The notes: generated by a model from the sequence alone, not told the origin. 64,000 nt of DNA from Paracoccaceae bacterium (GCA_009842205.1 VYFX01000063.1:62001-126000); one strand, 5' to 3'; positions 45,543-55,735 are shown, numbered from the stretch's first letter. Translations and numbers: made by a program.

Positions 45543-46196
45543 CTATTCTTGCTGCATTCTAAAACTCACCAGATTACCGACATCAATCGGATCAGTACTG
45601 GTATTGCCTTCATAAATCTGAACCTCACTGATATCCGGTCTGGTTATTTTCCCCTTTTCAAAGGCATTTTCAAAAAAATCCCCGAAACCTTCATTTTGAA
45701 AATGAAGTGAATTGATACCTATGACACAAAAGGCCCCGGGTCTTGCCAACATCAGGCATACTTCTAGGGTTTGGGGGCCTAAATGGCCTAGCGTAAAAGT
45801 TCCACAACTGATCAAACCACCATACTTTCCGATCTTGTCGTTCATGGATCTGGTCAGGTCAGCGACCTGCAGATTTCTGTAAATGTACTTTTCCCTGGCC
45901 ATGCGAATCATTTCCGGGGAAATATCAAAACCGTCAATGATAATGTTCCTATCGGCAAAATGTTCTCCTACCAGTCCAGTCCCGCAACCAAGGTCTGCAA
46001 CAGGTTGGTCATTTTCGCCTGACATTTCTAGAAAATGCTTAGCTACGATTTGCGGATATATGTATTGATGTTCAACTACGAACTCATCGTCATATGATTG
46101 GGCCATCCGATCATAATATTCGACATGGTTTGCGGGTTTTCCCAAATTATACGCATCCCCAAGATCCAATTTGCTGTTTTTATCGTTCTGGCTCAT
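45543..46196 (-). CDS. Class I SAM-dependent methyltransferase
   Basis: This 217-residue protein has methyltransferase motif I VADLGCGTGLVGEHF (about 66-80), motif II IDGFDISPEMIRMAREK (about 87-103) and a post-motif segment ending LLARPGAFCVIG. The N-terminal helix EYYDRMAQSYDDEF is typical of small-molecule methyltransferases. The substrate is unknown. It lies downstream of the leftward parC gene's stop by about 37 bases and may share its transcript. Confidence 0.85.
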   Translation of the reverse strand: MSQNDKNSKLDLGDAYNLGKPANHVEYYDRMAQSYDDEFVVEHQYIYPQIVAKHFLEMSGENDQPVADLGCGTGLVGEHFADRNIIIDGFDISPEMIRMAREKYIYRNLQVADLTRSMNDKIGKYGGLISCGTFTLGHLGPQTLEVCLMLARPGAFCVIGINSLHFQNEGFGDFFENAFEKGKITRPDISEVQIYEGNTSTDPIDVGNLVSFRMQQE

Positions 46197-46232
46197 GATT
46201 GTTGTATCAAATACGGTTAAGCAAAATCGGGT

Positions 46233-48455
46233 TTACGAGAATACATTTTTAGTGGGGAAGCCATAAGGTGCCTTTAATCCCATACTCCCACGCTTGCCAA
46301 TCCATTTTTCAACTTCCTTGGCCTGGCGAGTCTTGCCCCTGGGGTCTTTCCAAAACAACCCTTCCTCCATGGCAAAGGTTTTTATATCCGACAAGCGGGA
46401 TTTTGGAAATTTCTGGAGCCGAACCCCAGTACCCTTGACCTGTACCGGAATTTCCGACAGGGGAACAACGAGCATCTTCCGGTTTGCTCCTACAAGGGCC
46501 AGGTGATCCCCTTCACATGGAACACATGATTTTCCAATATCACCTTTCTTGAGATTCAAAACCTGTTTTCCCGCCTTGGTTGAAGCAAGAACCTCTGTTT
46601 CATCTACAATAAATCCATAACCCGTCTCGGAGGTCACGACCAATTGGCGTTCGGGATTATGGAATAACAGGGCCTGAATTTCGATTTCGTTGGGAAGGTC
46701 CAGCATCAGGCGAATGGGTTCACCCAAGCCCCTACCTCCGGGAATGGATGAGGCGGCAAGAGAGTAGAACCGGCCATTGGATCCAAAAATGACCAATTTG
46801 TCGGTTGATTGTCCATGCAATGCAAATTTCAATGAATCACCATCTCGGAACTTGAAATCCTGATCAAAGGGTACATGCCCCCGATACAGCCTGATCCAAC
46901 CCAGTTCGGAACAAATGACCGTAACGGGTTCGCTCTCAATCACATCATCCAGTTCGAAATCAATCGCATCGGACATGTCTGAAAATCCGGTTCTTCTCTT
47001 GCACGCAGGATTTTTTGCAAAAATGTTTTTTATCTGCTTGAGTTCATCGGTGATTTTGTTCTTCTGCAATTCGTCACTGTTAAGGAGGTCGTCCAGGTCA
47101 CATCTTTCCTTGGTCAATCTGGTTTGTTCATTCTGAAGTTCGATTTCTTCAAGTTTCCGCAAGCTTCTCAATCGCATGTTCAATATCGCTTCAGCCTGCA
47201 CTTCGTGCAATTCAAACTCCTCGATCAGCGTTTCCTTGGGTTTGTCCTCATAACGGATTATTTCAATGACCCGGTCAAGATTCAAAAAGGCAACAAGATA
47301 CCCCTCAAGAAGAGTGAGGCGATGATCTATTTTTTTGATTCTGAAGCGTGTCCTTCTTTTGAGAATGACTATCCGATGGTTCAGAAAAGCCCTCAGGATT
47401 TCCCATGGATCACATACCTTGGGCCGTTGACCATCAATCAGGACATTGAGATTCAAGGAGAATCGCGTTTCCATTTCAGTCAACTTGAAAATTGCTTCCA
47501 TGAGGGTTTCAGGCTCGATTTTCCGCGTTTTGGGTTCAAGAACGATGCGGATTGTTTCAGTGGATTCATCCCTGACATCGGCGAGTAACTGTGTTTTCTT
47601 GTTTTGAACAAGTTTGGCCAACCCCTCGATCAGTTTGGATTTCTGAACCTGATAGGGAATTTCGGTAACAACAATTTGCCATTGGTTGCGGTCTAGCCGT
47701 TCCACTTCCCATCTGGCCCTGACCCGTATTTGCCCCTTGCCGGCAACATAGGCTTTCTCAATTTGATCCCGGGTACTTACAATAATGCCACCGGTGGGGA
47801 AATCCGGACCCGGCAGTTTTGACATCCGGGTTTTAATTGGCGGATCAGGGTATCGAATTAAATGAATGCAGGTGTTACAGAGTTCGATTATGTTATGGGG
47901 AGGGATGTTTGCTGCCATACCAACAGCAATTCCAGTTGAACCATTGGCCAACAGGTTGGGGAAGGATGAAGGTAATAAAACCGGTTCTTCCAGGGTGTCA
48001 TCGTAGTTTGGCCGGAAATCAACGGAATCCTCGTTCAATCCTACAAGCATGCTTTCGGCAAAGGTTGTCAATCGTGCTTCTGTATATCTTGATGAAGCAG
48101 GCTTGTCGCCATCGATATTGCCAAAATTGCCTTGGCCATCAACCAGGGGATATCTCAGGTTGAAATCCTGGGCCATCCTTGCCAAGGCATCATAGATGGC
48201 CTGTTCACCATGGGGATGGTAATTGCCCATGACATCACCGGATATTTTGGCGGATTTTCTAAATCCACTGGTTGAACTCAATTTGAGTTCTTGCATGGCA
48301 TAAAGAATTCTTCTTTGGACCGGTTTCAATCCATCCCTGGCATCAGGCAATGCCCTGTGCATGATTGTTGATAGGGCATATTGAAGGTATCTTTCGCTGA
48401 TAGCTTCACTGAGCGGAATATCTTGGGAGAAATGATCAAAAAGGTTTTTCTGCAT
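46233..48455 (-). CDS. parC: DNA topoisomerase IV subunit A
   Basis: This is the cutting and rejoining subunit that unlinks daughter chromosomes. The N-terminus has [20 protein letters not shown] and [20 protein letters not shown]. The catalytic tyrosine is Y124 in SSRYTEAR. The coiled tower is in the middle, and the C-terminal domain has degenerate blades. At 740 residues it is shorter than GyrA and fits ParC; the GyrA box is absent by eye. The residue region linked to quinolone response (HPHGEQ) shows no unusual change. Confidence 0.93.
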   Translation of the reverse strand: MQKNLFDHFSQDIPLSEAISERYLQYALSTIMHRALPDARDGLKPVQRRILYAMQELKLSSTSGFRKSAKISGDVMGNYHPHGEQAIYDALARMAQDFNLRYPLVDGQGNFGNIDGDKPASSRYTEARLTTFAESMLVGLNEDSVDFRPNYDDTLEEPVLLPSSFPNLLANGSTGIAVGMAANIPPHNIIELCNTCIHLIRYPDPPIKTRMSKLPGPDFPTGGIIVSTRDQIEKAYVAGKGQIRVRARWEVERLDRNQWQIVVTEIPYQVQKSKLIEGLAKLVQNKKTQLLADVRDESTETIRIVLEPKTRKIEPETLMEAIFKLTEMETRFSLNLNVLIDGQRPKVCDPWEILRAFLNHRIVILKRRTRFRIKKIDHRLTLLEGYLVAFLNLDRVIEIIRYEDKPKETLIEEFELHEVQAEAILNMRLRSLRKLEEIELQNEQTRLTKERCDLDDLLNSDELQKNKITDELKQIKNIFAKNPACKRRTGFSDMSDAIDFELDDVIESEPVTVICSELGWIRLYRGHVPFDQDFKFRDGDSLKFALHGQSTDKLVIFGSNGRFYSLAASSIPGGRGLGEPIRLMLDLPNEIEIQALLFHNPERQLVVTSETGYGFIVDETEVLASTKAGKQVLNLKKGDIGKSCVPCEGDHLALVGANRKMLVVPLSEIPVQVKGTGVRLQKFPKSRLSDIKTFAMEEGLFWKDPRGKTRQAKEVEKWIGKRGSMGLKAPYGFPTKNVFS

Positions 48456-48703
48456 TAATGGTGAGATTCCCGGGATTTGCTCATAATTCTGATTTAATAG
48501 TTGATGTTATAGCCACAATCGAATGTATATTACACCGTTAAATTTTTGAAATAGGTTTTACTTGCAGGGATACCAGCCATCTGAAATATTTCATTGTGGA
48601 TAACTTGTTACCTGGAATTGGTACAAGTATTCCTGAAATCCCAAGATCAGAATTTATTCATTATTTGCTGAATGGCAAATCAATTGGAGTCTCAAGTCAT
48701 CTC

Positions 48704-48737
48704 CAAAAGAGAAGTGGGGACAATCAAGTTCCCCACT
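48704..48737 (-). terminator. Rho-independent terminator after the iron-binding protein gene
   Basis: Read leftward, AGTGGGGA (48737-48730) pairs with TCCCCACT (48720-48713) across a 9-base loop and is followed by TCTCTTTT. It lies about 57 bases beyond the stop at 48794. The rest of the 48456-48793 gap holds no gene. Confidence 0.65.
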
Positions 48738-48793
48738 CACTATATATTTCTTGAATTGCAGCCCCCAATGGGAGTTGCGGCCGATATTAACGA

Positions 48794-49816
48794 TCAGCCG
48801 TCAAAATCGATTTCATTTACGATTTGAAGAGCCTGCTCACGATTTGCTCCAATGGTATCCAGATTAAGGTTGTCCGGCTCAAAGGTTCCCCAACTTTCAA
48901 CAAGTTCTGAAAGAGCTACATTTGGGCGAACAGGGTATTCATGGTTGACTTCGGCATAGATTTGCTGTGCATCCATGGATGACAGGAATTCCATAAGTTG
49001 CAAGGCATTGGACTCGTTCGGCGAGTGTTTGGCCATGGCCATGCCGGAGACATTTACATGGGTTCCACCATCCACAAATGTGGGGAAAATGATACGGACC
49101 GCATCAGCCCAGGCCTTTTGCTCCTCATTCGATAACATGAGTCCCATGTAATAGGTATTGCCCAGCGAAATATCACACTCACCAGCCCAAATTGCCTTGA
49201 CTTGGGCTCGGTCATTTCCTTGTGGTTTGCGGGCAAGGTTATCTTTGATACCCTGTAACCAAGCTTTGGTTTGATCCATGCCATGGTGATTCATTACTGA
49301 TGATATCAAAGCCAGATTGTAAGCATTTGTACCGGATCTGGTACAAATCCGTCCTTTCCACTCAGGATTTACCAATTCTTCATAGGTCAAGGCCTGCTCG
49401 GAGACTCTTTCCTTGGAAGCATAAACAATCCTTGCTCTTAGGGTCAAGGCGTACCATTCACCTTCAGGATCCCTGAAATTTGCAGGAATGTTTTGATTCA
49501 GATAATCTGAATCAACCACTTGGGTAACTCCAGCATTAACCAGATTCTGCAGGCGGGAAATATCAACTGTCAGAAGGACATCAGCCGGTGATCTAGTCCC
49601 CTCAGCCTCAAGACGGGCAATCATTCCCTTTTGCAGGAATATGACGTTGGTTTCAATTCCGGTTCTGTTGGTGAATTCATCCAAAAGGGGTTGAATCAGT
49701 TCAGGCTGCCTGTAGGAGTAGATATTCACCTCATCAGCTTGGACCGACTGTAGTCCCAATGATGCTGCCACCAACCCGAAGATGGAAAAAATACGTGCTA
49801 AATTAATTGTTCTCAT
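48794..49816 (-). CDS. futA: Fe(3+) ABC transporter periplasmic binding protein (FutA/FbpA type)
   Basis: This periplasmic ferric-iron binding protein has a signal peptide (1-27, ending SVQA) and then the family start EVNIYSYRQPELIQPLLDEF. Conserved segments include SPADVLLTVDISRLQ (about 75-90), GRICTRSGTNAYN (about 155) and GNTYYMG (about 218), where tyrosines normally bind iron. From ATG 49816, with AAGGA 8 bases ahead, the protein is 340 residues. The longer frame to 49882 has no support. The permease and ATPase genes are not in this window, so the binding protein is separated from its transporter. Confidence 0.9.
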   Translation of the reverse strand: MRTINLARIFSIFGLVAASLGLQSVQADEVNIYSYRQPELIQPLLDEFTNRTGIETNVIFLQKGMIARLEAEGTRSPADVLLTVDISRLQNLVNAGVTQVVDSDYLNQNIPANFRDPEGEWYALTLRARIVYASKERVSEQALTYEELVNPEWKGRICTRSGTNAYNLALISSVMNHHGMDQTKAWLQGIKDNLARKPQGNDRAQVKAIWAGECDISLGNTYYMGLMLSNEEQKAWADAVRIIFPTFVDGGTHVNVSGMAMAKHSPNESNALQLMEFLSSMDAQQIYAEVNHEYPVRPNVALSELVESWGTFEPDNLNLDTIGANREQALQIVNEIDFDG

Positions 49817-49853
49817 GGTAAAAATCCTTTTCCGAGTAAAATAGTCGGAAATA

Positions 49854-49882
49854 GAACTAATGCACAAATTTAGTGCTGTCAA
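49854..49882 (-). promoter_or_regulatory. futA promoter with internal palindrome (candidate iron-responsive operator)
   Basis: On the reverse strand a perfect TTGACA (49882-49877) is followed immediately by GCACTAAATTTGTGC (49876-49862), a 15-base palindrome with one mismatched pair, then a weak -10 TAGTTC (49859-49854) at 17-base spacing. A regulator bound between the elements would repress. The site is not an obvious Fur or RirA consensus. Confidence 0.4.
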
Positions 49883-49984
49883 GAATTAATTTATGAAAAA
49901 AATATGACAGGTTGTTTCTGTTATCCGGGAACAACCTGTTGATATGAGATCGGGGAATTTACCTGCCCAGGCAAGAACGTCATG

Positions 49985-50923
49985 CTATTGGATATCGTCC
50001 AACTTCTCAATGAGTTCCGGGACTGCCTGAAAGAGGTCAGCGACAACGCCATAATCGGCAACTTGGAAAATCGGAGCATCCTCATCCTTGTTGATGGCAA
50101 CGATTATTTTGGAATCCTTCATGCCGGCAAGATGCTGAATGGCTCCCGAAATCCCTACCGCAACATAGAGATTTGGGGCAACAACCTTGCCCGTTTGACC
50201 AACCTGCCAGTCATTTGGAGCATATCCTGAATCGACTGCAGCCCGGGAAGCACCAACCGCGGCACCAAGCTTGTCTGCCAGTCGGGAAATCAATTCAAAA
50301 TCCTCGACTGATCCAACACCCCTGCCTCCTGAGACGACAATACCTGCCGAAGTAAGTTCTGGACGGTCCGAAGAAGCCACTCTGTCTTCAACCCATTCAC
50401 TGATGGTGTTTGCAATTTCCTGGCTCATCTCTTCGATGGGAGCGGAGTTGCCTTCTCCTGCAGCCTGATAGGCAGCTGTTCGGACTGTTATCACTTTCTT
50501 GGGATCCCTTGACTTCACGGTCTGGATGGCATTGCCGGCATAGATCGGCCGCTCAAAGGTATCTTCGGAAATGATGCCCGAAATATCCGAAATCATCATG
50601 CAATCCAGCAAGGCTGCCGTTCTTGGCAGAATGTTCTGGGCATAGGTGGAGGCAGGTCCCACCAAATGGTCATAATTATCTGAGAGGCTGACGATCAAGT
50701 CGGCCAAGGGTTCAGCAAGTCCATTCCCGAAAATTGGATTCTCGATCTTGATTACCTTGGAGACACCCTCCAATCCACTGGCCTGTTCGGCTGCTTCGGT
50801 ACAGGAATCCGAGGCACACAAAACAGTAACCTCACCAAGTTCCTGGGCTGCTGTCAGTGTTTTTGCCGTAAGATCAAGTGCCAGATTCGAGCCGTTCAAT
50901 TCGGCTAAAAGTAAAACTGCCAT
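49985..50923 (-). CDS. etfA: Electron transfer flavoprotein alpha subunit
   Basis: This is the FAD-binding subunit of ETF, which carries electrons from acyl-CoA dehydrogenases to ETF-quinone oxidoreductase. The FAD domain has VVSGGRGVGSVEDFELI (about 207-223) and VGQTGKVVAPNLYVAVGISGAIQHLAGM (about 256-283). The 312 residues are normal. It directly follows etfB with no spacer, in one operon. Confidence 0.96.
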   Translation of the reverse strand: MAVLLLAELNGSNLALDLTAKTLTAAQELGEVTVLCASDSCTEAAEQASGLEGVSKVIKIENPIFGNGLAEPLADLIVSLSDNYDHLVGPASTYAQNILPRTAALLDCMMISDISGIISEDTFERPIYAGNAIQTVKSRDPKKVITVRTAAYQAAGEGNSAPIEEMSQEIANTISEWVEDRVASSDRPELTSAGIVVSGGRGVGSVEDFELISRLADKLGAAVGASRAAVDSGYAPNDWQVGQTGKVVAPNLYVAVGISGAIQHLAGMKDSKIIVAINKDEDAPIFQVADYGVVADLFQAVPELIEKLDDIQ

Positions 50924-51685
50924 TTAGATTACCTCCGCTTCATTTTGTAACTTGTCTACCAGATCTCCAACTGTTGGCAGGATTTCCCCGGCCTTTCTGG
51001 TCGGGGGCTCAACGGTCTTGAGTATTTCCAGCCGATTGCTGATATCAACTCCATAATCCTCTGGAGTCTTGGTTTCAAAGGGTTTCCTTTTTGCCTTTTG
51101 GATGCTTGGCAGGGAAGGATACCTTGGTTCATTCATTCTCAAGTCAACCGTTACAATCCCGGGTAATTGCATCTTGATAACCTGCAAACCACCATCGACC
51201 TCACGAACAGCGACTGCCTCATTTCCCTCGACATTGAGTTCCGAGGAAAAGGTTGCCTGTGGAAATCCAAGGAGGGCTGCAAGCATCTGTCCTGTTGCAT
51301 TCATGTCGTTGTCAATTGCCTGTTTACCCATCAGTACCAGACCCGGTTGTTCCTCATCGACAACAGCCTTCAACAGTTTGGCAACAGCCAGTGGTTCAAT
51401 ATCGACATGAGGATCATCGGCAGCATGAATCAAGATTGCCCTATCGGCCCCCACGGCCAAGGCAGCTCGAAGTATTTGCTGGGCTTTGGGAACACCGATT
51501 GAAACAGCGATGACCTCTTCAGCCTTGCCTGCTTCTCTCAGGCGTATTGCTTCTTCTACCGCAATTTCATCAAATGGGTTCATGGACATCTTGACGTTGG
51601 CAAGATCAACACCTGAACCATCGGTTTGTACCCGAACCTTGACATTATAATCAATAACTCTTTTAACCGGAACAAGAACCTTCAT
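50924..51685 (-). CDS. etfB: Electron transfer flavoprotein beta subunit
   Basis: This is the AMP-binding partner subunit of ETF. Family segments are [19 protein letters not shown] at the start, [20 protein letters not shown] (about 37-56) and [24 protein letters not shown] (about 119-142). Start ATG 51685, with AAGGA upstream, gives 253 residues; the five-residue longer frame is not needed. It is transcribed with etfA. Confidence 0.96.
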   Translation of the reverse strand: MKVLVPVKRVIDYNVKVRVQTDGSGVDLANVKMSMNPFDEIAVEEAIRLREAGKAEEVIAVSIGVPKAQQILRAALAVGADRAILIHAADDPHVDIEPLAVAKLLKAVVDEEQPGLVLMGKQAIDNDMNATGQMLAALLGFPQATFSSELNVEGNEAVAVREVDGGLQVIKMQLPGIVTVDLRMNEPRYPSLPSIQKAKRKPFETKTPEDYGVDISNRLEILKTVEPPTRKAGEILPTVGDLVDKLQNEAEVI

Positions 51686-51773
51686 TTCCAATCCTTTCAA
51701 AAAGGGAAGTACAATTCATCTCACTCAAGGATTCCCAATTAGTCAATAAAATTTGATTTTACAGATTCCAGAA

Positions 51774-52349
51774 TTAATTTTTTCTGCTTGCACCCGGAAT
51801 CCACAAAATATCATCATTGCCATTGTTATTGGCTACTCTTGCCATGACAAAAAACCAGTCGGAAAGACGATTGAGATATTTTATGGTATCGGGATTGATA
51901 AGCTCCTCCTCGGATAAACCGACTGTCAATCTTTCGGCTCTCCTGGCAACGGTTCGACATTGGTGAAGGTAGGAAGCTAACAGAGTCCCGCCTGGCAAGA
52001 TAAAACTTCTTAATGGAGAAAGATCTTTATTAACCTGGTCAATTTCACTTTCCAGCCGTTCAACTTGTGCTGTAACCATTCGAAGAGGTGGATATTCAGC
52101 ATTAACATTTTGGGTTTCAGGTACACACAAATCAGCTCCAAGGTCAAAGAGGTCGTTTTGAATGGTTTGCAACTGTTCCCTGATTTTTCCCTCAGCATGA
52201 AAAACGGCAATTCCCACGATAGAATTCAACTCATCCACCGTTCCGTAAGCTTCAACCCTTGGGGAGGTCTTGGTAACCCTTGTACCGTCTCCAAGGGCTG
52301 TTTCACCCTTGTCCCCTGTTTTGGTATAGATTTTGTTAAGTACGACCAT
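51774..52349 (-). CDS. Cob(I)yrinic acid a,c-diamide adenosyltransferase, PduO type
   Basis: This ATP:cob(I)alamin adenosyltransferase makes adenosylcobalamin. The ATP-binding N-terminus IYTKTGDKGETALGDGTRV (about 6-24) and the EAYGTVDELNSIVG segment (about 33-46) are present, as is the C-terminal RTVARRAERLTVGL (about 130-143). The 191 residues match trimeric PduO-type enzymes. It lies 88 bases downstream of... the etfB side on the same strand, next to the HIG1-like gene. Confidence 0.93.
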   Translation of the reverse strand: MVVLNKIYTKTGDKGETALGDGTRVTKTSPRVEAYGTVDELNSIVGIAVFHAEGKIREQLQTIQNDLFDLGADLCVPETQNVNAEYPPLRMVTAQVERLESEIDQVNKDLSPLRSFILPGGTLLASYLHQCRTVARRAERLTVGLSEEELINPDTIKYLNRLSDWFFVMARVANNNGNDDILWIPGASRKN

Positions 52350-52356
52350 GAATACC

Positions 52357-52542
52357 TCAATCGTCCAGCATTACAAAAAGGATAATCAAAATCACGGCTA
52401 CTGCCTGGGACAAAACCCTAAGGCGCATCAACTTGTTGCCATGCTTGCGGTTGAATTCCGTATCGGCAGCAAATCCGATGATGCCGACCAGAAGAACGAT
52501 CAGTACAAATAAGAGGGCAGCACCAATGATAATACCTTTCAT
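52357..52542 (-). CDS. HIG1-domain twin-transmembrane protein
   Basis: This 61-residue protein has two membrane helices (about 4-24 and 45-59) around a short basic loop with NKLMRLRVLSQ, the HIG1-like signature. In Alphaproteobacteria such small proteins commonly sit beside PduO-type adenosyltransferases. Mitochondrial HIG1 relatives associate with respiratory complexes; the bacterial role is not established. It starts 7 bases before the adenosyltransferase gene boundary, so the two are co-transcribed. Confidence 0.78.
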   Translation of the reverse strand: MKGIIIGAALLFVLIVLLVGIIGFAADTEFNRKHGNKLMRLRVLSQAVAVILIILFVMLDD

Positions 52543-52549
52543 GTGTCAC

Positions 52550-53386
52550 CTAAAGTTGTCTTGCCAAAATTCTGTCGACAGCCCTGGTTGGAAGAATACG
52601 CTTCATGACTGCCATGAATTGTGTCGGGAATGTTACCCTGTATTTTTCCTTGGGTCTTTTAGCTTCAAGGGCATGAATAAGTACTTTCGTAACTGCCGAG
52701 GCAGGTAATTCAAAAGGATCCTTTTTACCATTTTCGTGGTATAATCTTGGAATAAGACGATTCCTGTAATCATCGGCAAATGGAGAAGTTTCCCAATCAA
52801 TCCATTTTTCAAAATGACTGCGGGTATTAACCCTGATTTTTGTACCGATCGGACCAGGCTGAATCAAGGATATATGAATACCCGTGTTTAAGAGCTCAAT
52901 TCTCAGTGTATCAGTCAGCCCCTCAAGTGCAAATTTGGTAGAATTGTAAGCCCCTCTCCAGGGTAAAGTGGTAAAACCCAAAATTGACGAATTCTGGACA
53001 ATTCTACCATATCCCTGCTTTCTCATGACAGGTATCACGAGTTTGGTCAGTTCGTGGTATCCAAAAAAGTTGACTTCAAAAATTTCCCGAAGAGCATCAG
53101 CTGGTGTATCCTCGACCGCTCCCAAAAAGCCATGTGCACCATTATTGAATAAACCGTATAGGGAACCACCCGTTCTTGACATGGCTTCCTCAAAACCTTC
53201 CTTGATGCTTTCCTTGCTGGAATAATCCAGAACAAAACTCTCCAGTCCCATTTCCTGCAATCTGGCACAGTCTTTTTCCTGTCGGCAGGTTGCCAATACA
53301 CGCCAACCCCTCTGGGAAAGGGTCATGGCACCATCAAGACCGATACCTGATGAACATCCTGTAATGAGTATGGTTCGTTTTTCCAT
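52550..53386 (-). CDS. Short-chain dehydrogenase/reductase
   Basis: This SDR of 278 residues has the NAD(P) motif TGCSSGIGLDG (about 9-19), the NNGAHG segment (about 82) and the catalytic Tyr-Lys in YNSTKFALEGL (about 145). The C-terminal part is longer than in minimal SDRs, as in the retinol-dehydrogenase-like group. Substrate unknown. It is the first gene of the leftward run SDR-HIG1-adenosyltransferase and is divergent from the 3-hydroxyacyl-CoA dehydrogenase. Confidence 0.88.
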   Translation of the reverse strand: MEKRTILITGCSSGIGLDGAMTLSQRGWRVLATCRQEKDCARLQEMGLESFVLDYSSKESIKEGFEEAMSRTGGSLYGLFNNGAHGFLGAVEDTPADALREIFEVNFFGYHELTKLVIPVMRKQGYGRIVQNSSILGFTTLPWRGAYNSTKFALEGLTDTLRIELLNTGIHISLIQPGPIGTKIRVNTRSHFEKWIDWETSPFADDYRNRLIPRLYHENGKKDPFELPASAVTKVLIHALEAKRPKEKYRVTFPTQFMAVMKRILPTRAVDRILARQL

Positions 53387-53658
53387 AGGTTCCTACCGAA
53401 TAATTGTTTCTATCATCCAATTTGCAAATTACATGTTTGAAATCTGATTGTTTCGTATTCAGTTATTCCAAGTAAGAAGTTAAATTGGAGATTTTAACCA
53501 CAATAAATAACCATTAAGTGGTAATAACAGTCATAATATAAGAAAATTGGCTAGAAAATTATCAAAAAGAATTTATACCTTTGATTTTCTGAAAGTTGAC
53601 ATAGGATTTCGGGAAAATACCTATAAGTTTCAGTGATCCGGTAAATTGCAGGGATATT

Positions 53659-54534
53659 ATGAAAATCAATCAAGTCGGAGTTATTGGTGCTGGTCAAATG
53701 GGCAACGGTATTGCCCATGTTTTTGCTTTAGCCGGATATCAGGTTCTACTTCACGATTCTTCCTTCGAGGCTGCCTTTACAGGCTTTCAAAGCATTGAAA
53801 AAAACATGAATATTCTCATTGACCTGGAAAAACTGACCATTGATGAAAAAAAGGAAGCCTTGGGTCGAATTAGCATCAAGCGAAGATTGCCCGAACTCGG
53901 GGAATCCGATTTGATAATTGAATGTGCCGTGGAAAACGAGGATGTAAAGAATAGTATTTTCGAGGAGATTCAAAATTATCTGGGTGAGGATACACTGCTG
54001 ACGACCAATACTTCATCCATTTCAATCACACGACTGGGCGCCAAAACAGACAGGCCTGAAAGATTTATGGGTTTTCATTTCATGAATCCTGTGCCACAAA
54101 TGAAACTGGTGGAATTGGTTCGGGGCATTGCAACCGGAGACATGATCTATGAAGAATTGAAGAAGGTTGTGAAAACACTGGGTAAAACCCATACATCCTC
54201 GGAGGATTTTCCGGGATTTATTGTCAATCGAATACTGATGCCGATGATAAATGAGGCAATCTATGCCCTTTATGAGGGGGTCGGGAATGTTGAATCTATC
54301 GACAAATCCATGAAGTTGGGAGCAAATCACCCAATGGGACCACTGGAACTAGCTGATTTTATCGGTCTTGACACCTGCCAGTCCATTATGGAAGTCCTTC
54401 ACAATGGTTTGGGTGATACCAAATATTTGCCTTGCCCATTGCTTAAAAAATATGTCGAGGCCAAATGGCTAGGCAAGAAAAAAATGCGAGGTTTTTACGA
54501 CTATCACTTTGATCCCAAACAACCAACTCGCTAA
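53659..54534 (+). CDS. hbd: 3-hydroxybutyryl-CoA dehydrogenase
   Basis: This enzyme oxidises or reduces 3-hydroxyacyl-CoA with NAD(P). The N-terminal Rossmann motif is GVIGAGQMGNGIAHVFALAG (about 7-26). The active-site histidine is in MGFHFMNPVPQMKLVELV (about residue 138), paired with the glutamate in that segment. The C-terminal domain has PGFIVNRILMPMINEAI (about 188-204). The 291 residues are normal. It may work with the thiolase at 36232 and with ETF in beta-oxidation or polyhydroxyalkanoate metabolism. Confidence 0.94.
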   Translation: MKINQVGVIGAGQMGNGIAHVFALAGYQVLLHDSSFEAAFTGFQSIEKNMNILIDLEKLTIDEKKEALGRISIKRRLPELGESDLIIECAVENEDVKNSIFEEIQNYLGEDTLLTTNTSSISITRLGAKTDRPERFMGFHFMNPVPQMKLVELVRGIATGDMIYEELKKVVKTLGKTHTSSEDFPGFIVNRILMPMINEAIYALYEGVGNVESIDKSMKLGANHPMGPLELADFIGLDTCQSIMEVLHNGLGDTKYLPCPLLKKYVEAKWLGKKKMRGFYDYHFDPKQPTR

Positions 54535-54553
54535 CACTTAGAACCAAAAAATC

Positions 54554-55462
54554 TTATTTTCCCAAAGCCAGGGTTTTGGCCCGCAACCAACTCATGAATT
54601 CTTCGGTGTTACCCTCGAAGCCATTGACTTCCTCACGTTCGATCACATCACCAATAATGGGTTTTTGTGGTTTCTTCATCGAGTGGGCAATCTCATGTAA
54701 GAGGAGGGATTGTCGGAGCGTCGGGGAAATCAAATTTGCCCAATGGTACCAACGGCTGTTTTCCCCAGGGAAGAAAATCGGTACAATGCGTGCATTGCTT
54801 TTCCGAATTAGTTTTGCTGTGAAGGGGTTCCATGAAGCTTCAACTGCCGGGGCTGTCCAGCTAGGTGCAGAAGCCACTTGGCCAGCAGGAAACAGTACGA
54901 TAACACCGCCAGCAGCCAAATGTTCCATTGCCAACTTGCGCATGGCAACATTTTGTTTGAGATGGTTTTCGACATGTGGGAATGCGACCGGCAGAAGTTG
55001 ATCCTGAATCTCTGGGATGGTGTTGAGCAATTCCCTTGTAAGGATTTTGAAATCCCTGCGGATCCGCTCGCAGATTTCCGCAAGGATCAACCCATCAACC
55101 AATCCGTGTGGATGATTGGCAACAATGATGACAGGTCCAGTCTCGGGAATCTTTTGAATCTCCTCCATGGGAGTAAGGAGATCAATCCGCAACAACTCAA
55201 GAGCCTTGCTGAAAAAGGTCTGGTTCGGAAAGCGTCCGGTGCTTTCATATATTCTGATCAGCCTGATCAGGGTCATTTTACCGGTCAGCCATTCAATGGT
55301 CCTGATAACTGCTCCCCGGTAAGAGCCTGGAAAGGTATTGCCATAGGATAATTGCTTGCTCTTGTAGGGTTGGTAATCGGGATCATCGGTAAAGGGTTTC
55401 TCATACCCCTCCGGAAACCCTGTCAGTTCGGAAACAACTATGGGTGCCTTAACTTTATTCAT
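54554..55462 (-). CDS. PlsC-like lysophospholipid acyltransferase
   Basis: This 302-residue acyltransferase has the active motif NHPHGLVDG (about 114-122, the H-x5-D variant seen in the hemolysin-like branch) and the substrate-binding FPAGQVASAP (about 193-202). It probably acylates a lysophospholipid or a related lipid at the inner membrane. Its ATG overlaps the ptsH stop (ATGA), so it is the last gene of the aldolase-hprK-EIIA-ptsH run. A link between lipid synthesis and the PTS genes is not known to me. Confidence 0.85.
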   Translation of the reverse strand: MNKVKAPIVVSELTGFPEGYEKPFTDDPDYQPYKSKQLSYGNTFPGSYRGAVIRTIEWLTGKMTLIRLIRIYESTGRFPNQTFFSKALELLRIDLLTPMEEIQKIPETGPVIIVANHPHGLVDGLILAEICERIRRDFKILTRELLNTIPEIQDQLLPVAFPHVENHLKQNVAMRKLAMEHLAAGGVIVLFPAGQVASAPSWTAPAVEASWNPFTAKLIRKSNARIVPIFFPGENSRWYHWANLISPTLRQSLLLHEIAHSMKKPQKPIIGDVIEREEVNGFEGNTEEFMSWLRAKTLALGK

Positions 55463-55731
55463 GATTCTTCATAAAACTTTTCGGCAACCAAAGTTTCCAA
55501 CGCCAACTTCAGCTCCTCTGCATCATTACCAAAGATTTCCAGTGTAATTGTTGAACCCTTTGAGGCAGCCAAAGTCAACAAACCCATGATGGAGTCGCCA
55601 GCCACTGTCAAACCATCAAAGGAAACTTCAACCTCAGAATCATGTTGCTCAACAATTTCAACGAACCTGGCTGAAGCTCTTGCATGAAGGCCTTTTTCGT
55701 TAATTATTTCGAGGTCACATTTTAGGGCCAT
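55459..55731 (-). CDS. ptsH: HPr phosphocarrier protein
   Basis: HPr of the regulatory PTS. The phosphorylated histidine is H16 in GLHARAS, and the regulatory serine for HPr kinase is S47 in VAGDSIMGLLTLAASKG. Both sites are intact, unlike in the EIIA encoded next to it. The 90 residues are normal. The start lies 5 bases after the EIIA stop. Confidence 0.95.
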   Translation of the reverse strand: MALKCDLEIINEKGLHARASARFVEIVEQHDSEVEVSFDGLTVAGDSIMGLLTLAASKGSTITLEIFGNDAEELKLALETLVAEKFYEES

Positions 55732-55735
55732 TCAA

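Noticed and set aside
47124..47588. A 154-codon forward frame inside parC
   Set aside because: It is antisense to a clearly conserved gene and shows no domain features.
51686..52549. Possible cobalamin riboswitch near the adenosyltransferase gene
   Set aside because: Spacers are too short and no B12-box sequence is present.
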